Shown here: positions 25,221 through 33,906 of the stretch, piece after piece | Numbering within the stretch: position 1 is the first letter of the stretch | Layout: the number at the start of each line of letters is the position of its first letter | Source of the DNA: Bacteroidetes bacterium MedPE-SWsnd-G2 | GTDB lineage: Bacteria > Bacteroidota > Bacteroidia > Flavobacteriales > Flavobacteriaceae | Assembly: GCA_001874335.1 (NCBI GenBank) | Contig: MPDE01000011.1 | Span: 1 to 64,000 of the forward strand | DNA: 64,000 bases | Direction of reading: 5' to 3' | Notes under the pieces: model-generated | What the model was told of the DNA's origin: nothing | The model's input: only the letters and a program-made list of their open reading frames with translations | Database searches by the model: none | Made by a program: the position numbers and the translations under genes

Positions 25221-26408
25221 CTATAAAACTTCTGAAATGCGTTTTATAGCTTCTGTAATTTGTTCTTTTGACGCTGCATAAGATATTCTAATACAGTCTG
25301 GGTTACCAAAAGCATCACCAGTTACTGTTGCCACATGAGCTTGTTCTAAAAGATACATAGAGAAATCACTTGCCGAATTGATCGTCACTCCATTCAACGT
25401 TTTACCGAAGTAGTATGATACATCCGGAAACACGTAAAATGCCCCTTGTGGTGTGTTGCTTTTAAATCCTGGGATTTTACCAAGTAAATCTAAAATCAAA
25501 TCTCGACGCTCGTGAAATTCTTCAATCATATAATTTACAGCAGAAGGCTCAGTTAATAAGGCGGTAATTACTGCGCGTTGTGCAATACAATTGGCACCAC
25601 TTGTAACTTGACCTTGCATTTTGTTGCAGGCGCGAGCTATCCAATCTGGAGCACCGATATAACCAATACGCCAACCAGTCATAGCGAAGGCTTTAGATAC
25701 GCCATTTACGGTAATTGTTCTTTCAAACATCCCGTCACTAGCGGCTATACTAGCGTGTCTATTTCCTGTATAATTGATGTGTTCATATATTTCATCAGAT
25801 ACAACATAAATGTTAGGGTGATTTAATATCACTTTTGATAACGCTTCTAATTCTTCCTTACTGTATAAAGAACCGCTTGGATTACAAGGAGAGCTAAACC
25901 AAATCATTTTAGTTTGAGGTGTAATAGCTTCCTCTAATTGCTGAGGTGTAATTTTAAAATCGTTATCAAGATCTGTTTTAACTTCAACGGGAACTCCATC
26001 AGCTAATTTTACAATATCACTATAGCTCACCCAGTAAGGACAAGGTAGAATGACTTCATCCCCTTCGTTAAGCATAACAGAAGCAATGTTAAAAAGCGAT
26101 TGTTTTGCGCCAGTACTAACCACAATTTGCGGTAAGGTGTAACTTAGGTTATTGTCTCTTTTAAATTTAGTAATGATGGCTTCCTTTAACTCAACATAAC
26201 CATCTACCGGGGTGTATGAGTTGTAATCGTCGTTAATTGCTGAAATAGCAGCTTCTTTAATGAAATTAGGCGTACTAAAATCCGGTTCACCTAAACTTAA
26301 TCCTATAATATCTTTGCCTTCGGCTCTAAGTTCACGTGCTTTTGCTGCCATGGCAAGCGTTTGTGAAGTTGCCAGGTTGTTAATGCGTTCTGAAAGTTGG
26401 TTCGTCAT
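25221..26408 (-). CDS. Class I/II pyridoxal-phosphate aminotransferase (aspartate type)
   Basis: The 395-residue fold-type I enzyme has the class I pattern: LSLGEPDFSTPNFI near residue 37 (substrate carboxylate), VSTGAKQSLFNI near 96, WFSSPCNPSG near 170 (NP motif), VSDEIYEHI near 200 and the PLP Schiff-base lysine Lys239 in NGVSKAFAMTGWRIGYIG. It closely fits the aspartate/prephenate aminotransferase group (subclass I-beta). It probably interconverts aspartate and oxaloacetate, but other amino acids are possible. It lies eight bases downstream of the desaturase gene and is co-transcribed with it. Confidence 0.9.
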   Translation of the reverse strand: MTNQLSERINNLATSQTLAMAAKARELRAEGKDIIGLSLGEPDFSTPNFIKEAAISAINDDYNSYTPVDGYVELKEAIITKFKRDNNLSYTLPQIVVSTGAKQSLFNIASVMLNEGDEVILPCPYWVSYSDIVKLADGVPVEVKTDLDNDFKITPQQLEEAITPQTKMIWFSSPCNPSGSLYSKEELEALSKVILNHPNIYVVSDEIYEHINYTGNRHASIAASDGMFERTITVNGVSKAFAMTGWRIGYIGAPDWIARACNKMQGQVTSGANCIAQRAVITALLTEPSAVNYMIEEFHERRDLILDLLGKIPGFKSNTPQGAFYVFPDVSYYFGKTLNGVTINSASDFSMYLLEQAHVATVTGDAFGNPDCIRISYAASKEQITEAIKRISEVL

Positions 26409-26416
26409 AACTAAAT

Positions 26417-27517
26417 TTATGCTTGAATTGAAGGTTTCATTCCCATTGTTTTTAAATGGCTAAAGTGAGCTACTATAGCTTTACGAGTAGTTTCGTACTC
26501 TTTATAAGGTAAGTTAAACTCTTTAGCAGTAGCCTTAACTATTTTAGAAATATTAGTATAATGAATGTGACTAATATTTGGAAATATATGATGCTCTACT
26601 TGATGATTTAAACCTCCAGTAAACCAGTTTACAATTCGGTTTTTAGTAGAGAAATTTACTGTAGTGTTTAATTGGTGAATGGCCCAAGTGTTTTTCATTT
26701 TGCCGTCTTCGGCAGGTAAAGGCATTTCTGCTTCTTCCATAACATGAGCTAATTGAAAAACGACACTCAAAATTAATCCAGCAACATAATGCATTAAGAA
26801 AAAGCCTAATAAAATTTTCCACCAAGCGATATCCATAAAAATCATTGGAATAACAATCCACATGCCTACATAAATAACTTTTGAAATAACCAACTTACTC
26901 CAGTTTACCACTGGACTAGGAAACTTACCATAAGATAATTTTCGTTTGGTATAACGTTTCATTTGTTGCCAATCGGTTGTTATCGCCCAGTTAATGGTTA
27001 ATAATCCGTAAAGTAGCACAGAATAGTAATGTTGAAATTTATGGTGCTTTTGCCATTTAGAATGTTTTGAGAATCGTAAAATACGTCCAGCTTCTAAATC
27101 TTCGTCGTGACCATGAATATTTGTATAAGTGTGATGTAGTACATTATGTTGTACTTGCCAGTTGTAAACGTTTCCAGCAAGAATATAAATACTGCTTCCC
27201 ATTAATCTATTTACCCAAGGTTTGTTTGAAAACGACCCGTGATTACCATCATGCATAACGTTCATTCCAACACCTGCCATTCCAATTCCCATAATAATGG
27301 TTAGGATTAATTGTAACCAACCCGGAATATCGGAAGTAAGCATTACAAAGTAAGGCGTTAAAAATAAAGCAAACATCACAATGGTTTTTACCCAAAGCTT
27401 CCAGTTGCCAGTACGTTGAATATTGTTTTCTTTAAAATAATCGTTAACTCGTTTGTTGAGCGTGCGGAAAAATTTTGCAGAATCTGTTCTTGAAAATGTA
27501 AGTGTTTGTTTAGCCAT
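26417..27517 (-). CDS. Membrane fatty-acid desaturase (front-end/DesA type)
   Basis: The 366-residue diiron membrane protein has four hydrophobic segments and the three histidine boxes: HDGNHG near residue 89, HHTYTNIHGHDED near 125 and HQVEHHIFP near 303, the last with the QxxHH form of acyl-CoA/lipid front-end desaturases (linoleoyl-CoA or delta-6 like). It introduces a double bond into membrane acyl chains using O2 and an electron donor; there is no fused cytochrome b5 domain. The -7 element TATATTTG at 27580-27573 drives it. The aminotransferase follows after eight bases; that pairing has no evident metabolic logic. Confidence 0.9.
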   Translation of the reverse strand: MAKQTLTFSRTDSAKFFRTLNKRVNDYFKENNIQRTGNWKLWVKTIVMFALFLTPYFVMLTSDIPGWLQLILTIIMGIGMAGVGMNVMHDGNHGSFSNKPWVNRLMGSSIYILAGNVYNWQVQHNVLHHTYTNIHGHDEDLEAGRILRFSKHSKWQKHHKFQHYYSVLLYGLLTINWAITTDWQQMKRYTKRKLSYGKFPSPVVNWSKLVISKVIYVGMWIVIPMIFMDIAWWKILLGFFLMHYVAGLILSVVFQLAHVMEEAEMPLPAEDGKMKNTWAIHQLNTTVNFSTKNRIVNWFTGGLNHQVEHHIFPNISHIHYTNISKIVKATAKEFNLPYKEYETTRKAIVAHFSHLKTMGMKPSIQA

Positions 27518-27572
27518 TAAATTAGTTTTAAATAACTCAGTTAGGATGAATTAGTGTACTAAAATTTTATGG

Positions 27573-27580
27573 CAAATATA
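27573..27580 (-). promoter_or_regulatory. -7 element TATATTTG for the desaturase gene
   Basis: Minus-strand match to TAnnTTTG, 55 bases upstream of the start codon. Confidence 0.5.
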
Positions 27581-27638
27581 ATTAATTAAGCGGCCTTGAC
27601 TGATAATTAAATGCTAAAAATATCCACATAAAATTGTC

Positions 27639-27646
27639 TACTTTTG
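27639..27646 (+). promoter_or_regulatory. -7 element TACTTTTG for rsmG
   Basis: Matches TAnnTTTG 14 bases before the ATG at 27661 and therefore rules out the in-frame TTG at 27634 as the start. Confidence 0.55.
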
Positions 27647-27660
27647 TCAAAAATTATAGA

Positions 27661-28293
27661 ATGGATTTGATATTGAAGTATTTTCCTGATATTTCTGATT
27701 TGCAGAAAGAACATTTTGCTAAGTTAGAAGAGCTTTATAAAGATTGGAATCTTAAAATAAATGTCGTTTCTCGTAAGGATATTGATGAGTTATATCTGAG
27801 ACACGTGTTGCATTCATTGGCCATCGCTAAGTTTATTCAGTTTAAAGATGGTAGTGCAGTAATGGATGTTGGTACTGGAGGCGGGTTTCCAGGTATTCCA
27901 TTAGCTATTATGTTTCCAAATGTACAATTTCATTTAGTAGATAGTATTGCGAAAAAACTAAAGGTAGTGAATGAAGTTGCCGAAGGTTTAGGGTTGACAA
28001 ATGTTAAAACAACTCATGGACGTGTAGAAACGGTTAATGAGCAATATGATTTTATTGTAAGTAGAGCAGTAGCAGCAATGCCAACGTTTGTCCACTGGAC
28101 CAAGGGTAAGATTAAGAAGGCTCAAAACCATGATATCAAAAATGGTATAATTTATTTAAAGGGTGGTGACCTTACCGAAGAATTACAAGATTATAAATCG
28201 GCTAAGATTTATAACATCACCGATTATTTTGAAGAGTCGTTTTATGAAACAAAGAAAATAGTTCACCTTCCTATGAAGTTTCGCGGGAAGTAA
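27661..28293 (+). CDS. rsmG: 16S rRNA (guanine-527-N7)-methyltransferase
   Basis: The 210-residue class I methyltransferase modifies G527 of 16S rRNA in the 530 loop. The family features are the N-terminal LEELYKDWNLKINVVSRKD near residue 22, LYLRHVLHSLAI near 44, the SAM loop VMDVGTGGGFPGIPLAI near 65, VDSIAKKLKVVNEV near 93 and IVSRAVAAMPTFV near 130. The start is fixed by the promoter at 27639-27646. The leader is very short (about 8-10 bases). The gene is single and ends at a bidirectional terminator. Confidence 0.95.
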   Translation: MDLILKYFPDISDLQKEHFAKLEELYKDWNLKINVVSRKDIDELYLRHVLHSLAIAKFIQFKDGSAVMDVGTGGGFPGIPLAIMFPNVQFHLVDSIAKKLKVVNEVAEGLGLTNVKTTHGRVETVNEQYDFIVSRAVAAMPTFVHWTKGKIKKAQNHDIKNGIIYLKGGDLTEELQDYKSAKIYNITDYFEESFYETKKIVHLPMKFRGK

Positions 28294-28311
28294 TAATTAT
28301 AAAGCATAAAA

Positions 28312-28336
28312 AAAGCAGCAATTTAATTGCTGCTTT
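28312..28336. terminator. Bidirectional terminator
   Basis: AAAGCAGCAATT and AATTGCTGCTTT form a 12-base-pair stem around one T, flanked by A and T runs. It serves rsmG and the convergent gene at 28366. Confidence 0.85.
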
Positions 28337-28365
28337 TTTTTAGTCAAGTTAGTTAGTGTGTCTTT

Positions 28366-30015
28366 TTAGAACGATGTAGAAAGGTTTAAAGTAAATCCTG
28401 TACTTTCAGGTACAAATCTGCAAATACCTCCCACACATAATAATCCGCCACGTTGTCTTCCATATCCAAACCCTACACTGGTTGCACCTTTTGTAAATCG
28501 GCCTCCAAAATTGTAATAGTGAATTTGTTTGTCTTCGTCATCATTTCCGAAGTTATAAATATCTGTTGCAAAGAATGAGAAGTTACGGTTAAGGTTAAAC
28601 TCAAACGTACCTCCAGCCCAATCTTTCATATCATCTTTTGTACTCAGGTATTGTCCTTCCATGCGGATAGACTTTCCTTTGCCCATTTTATAAGTCGCTT
28701 CTGCCACAAATGTATTAGAGTCTACTTCACCAGATTGGTCAATGACATAACGTTTGTTGTAGAATGAATTAACATAAGTAAAAATTCCAGACCAGTCTTT
28801 AGAAAACTTCTTTCTAATTTCTAAACTCGCTTCTCTAAAATATTGTTCACCAAATCCAAAAAAGCCGTCACTTTCAAAAACTCGATTTCCAACATCAAAA
28901 GTTCCTCCTAAGCCATACCAGTTTGCAAAGTTAAAAGCTAATTTAGTGCCGTATTTACCACCTAAACTGCTCCCTTTTTTGATTTTGTAAAAGATATCTA
29001 TTTGACCACCTATTTCTCCTGCTTTACCTAACGGATTAAAGCTAAGTCTTGGTTGAGATTGGTAAACGTAAATATTGGTTAAACTATAATCATGCTGCTT
29101 TGTCAAGGCAGGAACATAATTTATGATATTTTGATTGAAAATATTCGCGCTTTGGTCACGTTGGGAGTAAAATGCCATATTCTCCATACGTCTGAAGGTG
29201 GCATCAATCCCTAATCCAGATTTGGCGTACCCTGCATTTAATAAAAATGCATTACCATCAAAATATTTATCTTCAATGATATTCCCTAATTCAGTATAAA
29301 CATCATCAGTTTTGTGATCGTATTCTAATCCAGCATAGAAATTTCCTGAAGAAAAATCTATTCTACCAGAATAAACACTTGTTAAACTTTCAAAATCAGG
29401 ATTGCTAATATCTAAATCTTCGTCTCGTCCTACATAACTAAATCCGAAATCTAAACCTGTTTCTTCAAAATTGAATAAATCGTCTAATCCAACTTCAGCA
29501 TTAAATCCATAGATATCGCCATCAGAAACACTGAAACCGTCTCGTTGTCTACCGTATAAAGCCGTGAACTCTAAAGATTGAGTTGGGCGATATTTTACAT
29601 TTGCTCCTCGTATTGCGTTGTTGATTCCTAATTGGCGATCTTCCCAAGTTCTCAATGCTAAACCGCTACCAAATTGTTCGTAAAAATGACCTAATGTGAA
29701 TTCAAATTTTTCCGATTTGTATCCGGCTGCAAAGGTTCCTAAGTTTACATCCTCGTATTCTGGGTAGTAATTTAATAGAGCTTGAGGTACGTATGCTTCA
29801 CCTTGTATATTGGCAAACCAATTTTTGTACTCATAGCTTAATCTTAAATAGGAGTTTGATCTAAAGGGGTCATCAAATTCGAAATCACCTGTTTTCGAAT
29901 CATCCACGTAATATTGTGAGTTAGATTCAAATCCGCCGCTAAAAAGTCCTTTGTCTTGGGCAAAAGAAATTAAGGGTAGGCATAGAAATATGCCTACTAA
30001 ATGTAGTTTTTTCAT
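28366..30015 (-). CDS. Outer-membrane protein, DUF6029-like
   Basis: The 549-residue protein has a signal peptide (MKKLHLVGIFLCLPLISFA, cleavage before QD) and a beta-strand pattern throughout, e.g. SNSYLRLSYEYKNWFANIQGEAY, FEFTLGHFYEQFGSGLALRTW and SVGFGYGRQRGG, ending in STGFTLNLSTSF. The terminal Phe and aromatic girdle suggest a large barrel in the outer membrane. I recall this family as DUF6029, but function is unknown. A C-terminal pair of cysteines (LLCVGGICRF) could form a disulfide, which is interesting because the gene 15 bases upstream encodes a TlpA thioredoxin. The two genes form an operon. Confidence 0.8.
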   Translation of the reverse strand: MKKLHLVGIFLCLPLISFAQDKGLFSGGFESNSQYYVDDSKTGDFEFDDPFRSNSYLRLSYEYKNWFANIQGEAYVPQALLNYYPEYEDVNLGTFAAGYKSEKFEFTLGHFYEQFGSGLALRTWEDRQLGINNAIRGANVKYRPTQSLEFTALYGRQRDGFSVSDGDIYGFNAEVGLDDLFNFEETGLDFGFSYVGRDEDLDISNPDFESLTSVYSGRIDFSSGNFYAGLEYDHKTDDVYTELGNIIEDKYFDGNAFLLNAGYAKSGLGIDATFRRMENMAFYSQRDQSANIFNQNIINYVPALTKQHDYSLTNIYVYQSQPRLSFNPLGKAGEIGGQIDIFYKIKKGSSLGGKYGTKLAFNFANWYGLGGTFDVGNRVFESDGFFGFGEQYFREASLEIRKKFSKDWSGIFTYVNSFYNKRYVIDQSGEVDSNTFVAEATYKMGKGKSIRMEGQYLSTKDDMKDWAGGTFEFNLNRNFSFFATDIYNFGNDDEDKQIHYYNFGGRFTKGATSVGFGYGRQRGGLLCVGGICRFVPESTGFTLNLSTSF

Positions 30016-30030
30016 TATAATAGAAATGGT

Positions 30031-30516
30031 TTATTTGGAGTGCTCCAGAATTTGTTCGAAAAGCTCATCTTCACTTCCTGGAGTATATCCTGAATGTCTA
30101 AAAATTATTTCGTTGTTTTTTACCAATAGGGTTAAAGGAACCGTTGGTGCGTTTAAAGCGCGTTTCAAATCGCTGTTGGTATCTAATAAAACATCAAATT
30201 CCCAGCCCTTACCATTAATTAAAGGTTTTACACGTTTAACTGTTCTGGCATCATCAATAGAGATGGCATATAATTTTACGTTCGTTTCATCTTGCCAATC
30301 TTCATAGACGTCATTAATAGCGTCTAATTCGTTTTTACATGGCACACACCAGGTTGCCCATAGTGAAATGACTACTAATTGATCGTCTGAAGAAAGAGAT
30401 TCAAGGCTTATAGAATCACCATCTAAATTTGGTAAACTCATTTTAGGAAGTTGGTCTTGTGCAAGAGATACAGAACTTACTAATACTAAGCAGAAAAGGG
30501 CTAATAATTGTTTCAT
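30031..30516 (-). CDS. TlpA-family extracytoplasmic thioredoxin
   Basis: The 161-residue protein has a signal peptide (MKQLLALFCLVLVSSVSLA, cleavage before QD) and a thioredoxin fold with the redox motif WATWCVPC and, later, the cis-proline region in APTVPLTLLV. TlpA/ResA proteins act as thiol reductants or as disulfide exchange proteins outside the cytoplasm. The start may be the ATG at 30516 or 30525; the more upstream TTG at 30549 lies inside the -7 element TAACTTTG (30554-30547) and is rejected. The gene is followed after 15 bases by the outer-membrane protein gene, and an Omp28-like thioredoxin-fold lipoprotein is divergent. Confidence 0.9.
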   Translation of the reverse strand: MKQLLALFCLVLVSSVSLAQDQLPKMSLPNLDGDSISLESLSSDDQLVVISLWATWCVPCKNELDAINDVYEDWQDETNVKLYAISIDDARTVKRVKPLINGKGWEFDVLLDTNSDLKRALNAPTVPLTLLVKNNEIIFRHSGYTPGSEDELFEQILEHSK

Positions 30517-30546
30517 TTTGAACATTGGATTTGTGAAAAATTTCGA

Positions 30547-30554
30547 CAAAGTTA
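30547..30554 (-). promoter_or_regulatory. -7 element TAACTTTG for the tlpA-like operon
   Basis: Minus-strand match to TAnnTTTG, 22 or 31 bases from the two candidate ATGs. Confidence 0.55.
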
Positions 30555-30676
30555 ATTTTTTTTGTGAATTATGTTGGGATTGAGATGATTAATTGAAAAA
30601 TTGAAAGATTTTCAATGTTTTATATAGAAAAAAAATTATATTCGTGACTTTAAATTTTTAACCTTAATCCTAACAT

Positions 30677-31996
30677 ATGAAAATTAAAAATCTTTTTAAA
30701 GTTTTTCTTTTGGTGGCTGTAACAGCCATTTTTTCGTGTAGCTCTTCTGACGACAGTTCAGATGGGAACGGAAATGGAAACGGTAATGGAAGTGGTGCAA
30801 CTTCAATTACAATTACCCCAAATGTTTTGTTTGCTGATTTTAATACAGCCTTTAGTTTTACTGTAAAAACTAATGACGGAACAGATGTAACTTCTGAGTC
30901 AACTATTTTAGTTGGAGGATCGGAAATTACAGGATCTACATTTACACCTGCTACTACAGGAGAGCATCTTGTAAATGCAACTTATGATGGTTTAACAAGT
31001 TCAAATGTAACTATAACGGTTTTACCTGTTTTAGTATCAATTGATATCGCTCCTAACGAGTCTCAAGTGGCTATTGGAGAAACTATCGAGTATACTGTTA
31101 TGGGAACAGATAACGATGGTAACACAAATAATGTAACAAGTGCTGCAACAATCATGATTGACGATGCTGCAGCTGCTTTTGGAAACAAACATATTGCAAA
31201 TGCAGTTGGTACTGTACAGGCTTATGCTACTTTAAGTGACATGACTTCTTCAACTGTTGATGTTGAGGTTGTAAGTAATTCAACTTTAGGTTTAGGATCT
31301 TACGGTCAAAAAGCTTTGATTGAAGATTACACTGGTACATGGTGTGGATGGTGTCCTCGTGTTTCTTACGGTATTGAATTAGTGGAAGAAGCTACAGATG
31401 ACGCCGTTGTTGTTGCTGTTCACAACGATAATGAAATGGGTAATAATTTCGTGAATCAATTAAGTGGTACATTTAACCCTGGGGGATCTTACCCTACAGC
31501 TATTGTAAATAGAACTACAGAGTGGACTTACCCTGAGCCAAATAATGTAAATCAAATTACTAACCTAGCTAGTGGTACTTCTGATGTTGGATTATCTGTG
31601 AACTCTTTAGTAAATGGATCACACATTTCTGTTAGTGTAAGTGCTGGTTTTGCACAATCTACTCCAGGTGCAAAATTAGTGGTATTTGTTTTAGAGAGTG
31701 GATTAGTATATTCTCAAGAAAACTACACTGAGTATTACGGTGGTGAGGATGTTATTTCTGATTTTGTTCATAATCACGTATTACGTTATTCTTTAACTGA
31801 TGTTATTGGAGATGCTATTCCTGCTGGTGATACTGCAGCTAATAGTGTATATAACGCTTCTTTTGATATGACATTACCAAATGGAACTGTGACTATTCCA
31901 AGTAATTTAGAAATTGTAGCAATGGTTGTTGGTAGTAATAACCAATTAATCAATGCACAGGCAGCTCATATTGGTGAGCATGTAGCATTCGAATAA
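30677..31996 (+). CDS. Omp28-related lipoprotein with thioredoxin-like CGWC motif
   Basis: The 439-residue protein has a lipoprotein signal (IFSC, Cys21) followed by an acidic Ser/Asp stretch and a Gly-Asn linker (DGNGNGNGNGSG). Two Ig-like/Big-type beta domains cover about residues 42-115 and 117-200. The C-terminal Omp28 domain begins near 205 and contains ALIEDYTGTWCGWCPR, a thioredoxin-like active site with Cys223 and Cys226, in a region otherwise predicted beta-rich. The acidic residues after the lipid Cys resemble the surface lipoprotein export signal known from Bacteroidota, so the protein may face outward. Partners are unknown. The gene diverges from the TlpA/DUF6029-like operon. Confidence 0.85.
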   Translation: MKIKNLFKVFLLVAVTAIFSCSSSDDSSDGNGNGNGNGSGATSITITPNVLFADFNTAFSFTVKTNDGTDVTSESTILVGGSEITGSTFTPATTGEHLVNATYDGLTSSNVTITVLPVLVSIDIAPNESQVAIGETIEYTVMGTDNDGNTNNVTSAATIMIDDAAAAFGNKHIANAVGTVQAYATLSDMTSSTVDVEVVSNSTLGLGSYGQKALIEDYTGTWCGWCPRVSYGIELVEEATDDAVVVAVHNDNEMGNNFVNQLSGTFNPGGSYPTAIVNRTTEWTYPEPNNVNQITNLASGTSDVGLSVNSLVNGSHISVSVSAGFAQSTPGAKLVVFVLESGLVYSQENYTEYYGGEDVISDFVHNHVLRYSLTDVIGDAIPAGDTAANSVYNASFDMTLPNGTVTIPSNLEIVAMVVGSNNQLINAQAAHIGEHVAFE

Positions 31997-32020
31997 TCAA
32001 TATTAGAATATTATATTTAA

Positions 32021-32047
32021 AAAGGAGCAATTTTTAATTGCTCCTTT
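32021..32047 (+). terminator. Terminator of the Omp28-like gene
   Basis: AAAGGAGCAATT and AATTGCTCCTTT form a 12-base-pair stem around TTT, followed by T residues. Confidence 0.85.
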
Positions 32048-32070
32048 TTTATGTTACATTTAATAAAAAA

Positions 32071-32097
32071 AAGCCTTTTCACTTAGTGAAAAGGCTT
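32071..32097 (-). terminator. Terminator of pruA
   Basis: AAGCCTTTTCAC and GTGAAAAGGCTT form a 12-base-pair stem around TTA; the minus strand continues with T residues. It sits back to back with the preceding terminator. Confidence 0.85.
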
Positions 32098-32119
32098 TTT
32101 AGTTTAATAAGAATATCTC

Positions 32120-33745
32120 CTATCCTAAGAAAGGATAGCGATAGTCCGTTGGTGTTACAAATGTCTCTTTAATCATTCGTGGTGAAACCCAACGTAATAA
32201 GTTTAATGCACTACCAGCTTTGTCATTTGTTCCAGAAGCTCTTGCACCTCCAAATGGTTGTTGTCCCACAACGGCACCAGTTGGTTTGTCATTGATATAG
32301 AAGTTACCTGCACAGTTTTGAAGTGCAGTAGTTGCCTCATCAATGGCATATCTATCAGTAGAAAGAATTGCGCCAGTTAAAGCGTATTCACTAGTTTCAT
32401 CTACTAATTTTAATGTTTCAGAATATTGGTCTTCATCATAAACGTATATAGTAATTACAGGTCCAAATAACTCAGTACACATTGTGGTGTATTTTGGGTT
32501 AGTTGTTACAATTACTGTAGGTTCGATAAAGTATCCTTTTGATTTGTCATAGTTTCCTCCAACAATTATTTCAGCATCACTGTCAGATTTAGCTTGGTCA
32601 ATAAAAGAAGCTAATTTGTCAAATGAACCTTCGTGAATTACAGCTGTAATGAAGTTGTTTAAATCTTCAGGAGATCCCATTTTAAATGAGTTTACGTCTT
32701 CAATAACATAGTTTTTTACATCTTCCCAAAGATTGCTTGGAACGTAAGCTCTACTTGCTGCACTACATTTTTGACCTTGGAATTCAAAAGCACCACGAGA
32801 TATTGCTGTTGCCACTTGTTTAGCATTAGCTGATTTGTGAGCGACAATAAAATCTTTACCTCCAGTTTCTCCTACAATTCTTGGGTATGTTTTGTAATTA
32901 TGGATATTGTTACCAATTTTTTTCCATAATTCTTTAAATATATATGTAGATCCCGTAAAGTGTAATCCAGAAAAATCAGAATGGTCCATAACCGTATCAG
33001 TAATCATTACTGGATCTCCAAATACAACATTAATGACACCATCTGGTACACCAGCTTCTTTAAATACATCCATTATAACTTTAGCAGAGTATATTTGACT
33101 GTCACTTGGTTTCCAAACCACAACATTACCCATCATTGCCATACATGTAGGTAAATTACCAGCAATAGCAGTAAAGTTAAATGGTGTTACGGCGTAGACA
33201 AAACCTTCTAACGGACGGTATTCAAGTCTATTCCATGCATCAGAAGTACTTTCTGGTTGCTCGTGATAGATATCAGTCATGAATTGCACATTAAATCTTA
33301 AGAAGTCGATTAGCTCACAGGCTGCATCTATTTCTGCTTGATGAACAGTTTTTGACTGAGCCATCATTGTAGCAGCGTTTATTTTTGCTCTATAAGGACC
33401 TGCTATTAACTCAGCAGCCTTTAAAAATATTCCAGCTCTATGCTCCCATGGAAGTAGAGACCAAGTTTTTCTTGCTTCCAAAGCAGTGCTTATAGCTTCA
33501 TCTACATGTTTTTTCTCAGCTAAATGGTAAGTTCCAACAATATGCTTGTGATCGTGAGGAGGCGACATTGTTCTGGTGTTTCCAGTTGTAACATCTTTAC
33601 CGTTGATATACATCGGCACATCAACTTGGCTGTTAAACATTGTTTGGTAGGCTTCTAAAACGGCTTCGCGTTCTGAGGATCCTGGAGCGAATGATTGCAC
33701 TGGCTCATTTATGGCTACAGGTACATTGAAAAATCCTTTTCCCAT
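32120..33745 (-). CDS. pruA: L-glutamate gamma-semialdehyde dehydrogenase
   Basis: The 541-residue NAD+-dependent aldehyde dehydrogenase oxidises glutamate semialdehyde (from proline or ornithine/arginine) to glutamate. It matches the stand-alone eukaryote-like P5CDH type: EYRPLEGFVYAVTPFNFTAIAGN near residue 175, PRIVGETGGKDFIVAH (catalytic Glu) near 285, FEFQGQKCSAASRAYVP (catalytic Cys) near 322 and a C-terminal QPFGGARASGTNDKAGS. No PutA-type proline dehydrogenase domain is fused, so a separate proline dehydrogenase must exist elsewhere. The -7 element TAACTTTG (33793-33786) precedes it and a terminator follows. Confidence 0.94.
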   Translation of the reverse strand: MGKGFFNVPVAINEPVQSFAPGSSEREAVLEAYQTMFNSQVDVPMYINGKDVTTGNTRTMSPPHDHKHIVGTYHLAEKKHVDEAISTALEARKTWSLLPWEHRAGIFLKAAELIAGPYRAKINAATMMAQSKTVHQAEIDAACELIDFLRFNVQFMTDIYHEQPESTSDAWNRLEYRPLEGFVYAVTPFNFTAIAGNLPTCMAMMGNVVVWKPSDSQIYSAKVIMDVFKEAGVPDGVINVVFGDPVMITDTVMDHSDFSGLHFTGSTYIFKELWKKIGNNIHNYKTYPRIVGETGGKDFIVAHKSANAKQVATAISRGAFEFQGQKCSAASRAYVPSNLWEDVKNYVIEDVNSFKMGSPEDLNNFITAVIHEGSFDKLASFIDQAKSDSDAEIIVGGNYDKSKGYFIEPTVIVTTNPKYTTMCTELFGPVITIYVYDEDQYSETLKLVDETSEYALTGAILSTDRYAIDEATTALQNCAGNFYINDKPTGAVVGQQPFGGARASGTNDKAGSALNLLRWVSPRMIKETFVTPTDYRYPFLG

Positions 33746-33785
33746 TTCTATTTTAGGTTTAGATATTTATACTAATTTTAAGCTG

Positions 33786-33793
33786 CAAAGTTA
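33786..33793 (-). promoter_or_regulatory. -7 element TAACTTTG for pruA
   Basis: Minus-strand match to TAnnTTTG, 41 bases upstream of the pruA start codon. Confidence 0.5.
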
Positions 33794-33906
33794 CAAATTT
33801 TTAACCACTAAAAGGTTTGTGGATTTGGCCTATAATAACCTTGATGGTTATAAATATTTGTTAACGAAAAATTGGATATGAATTCCTTTTTTTAAATATA
33901 TCTACT

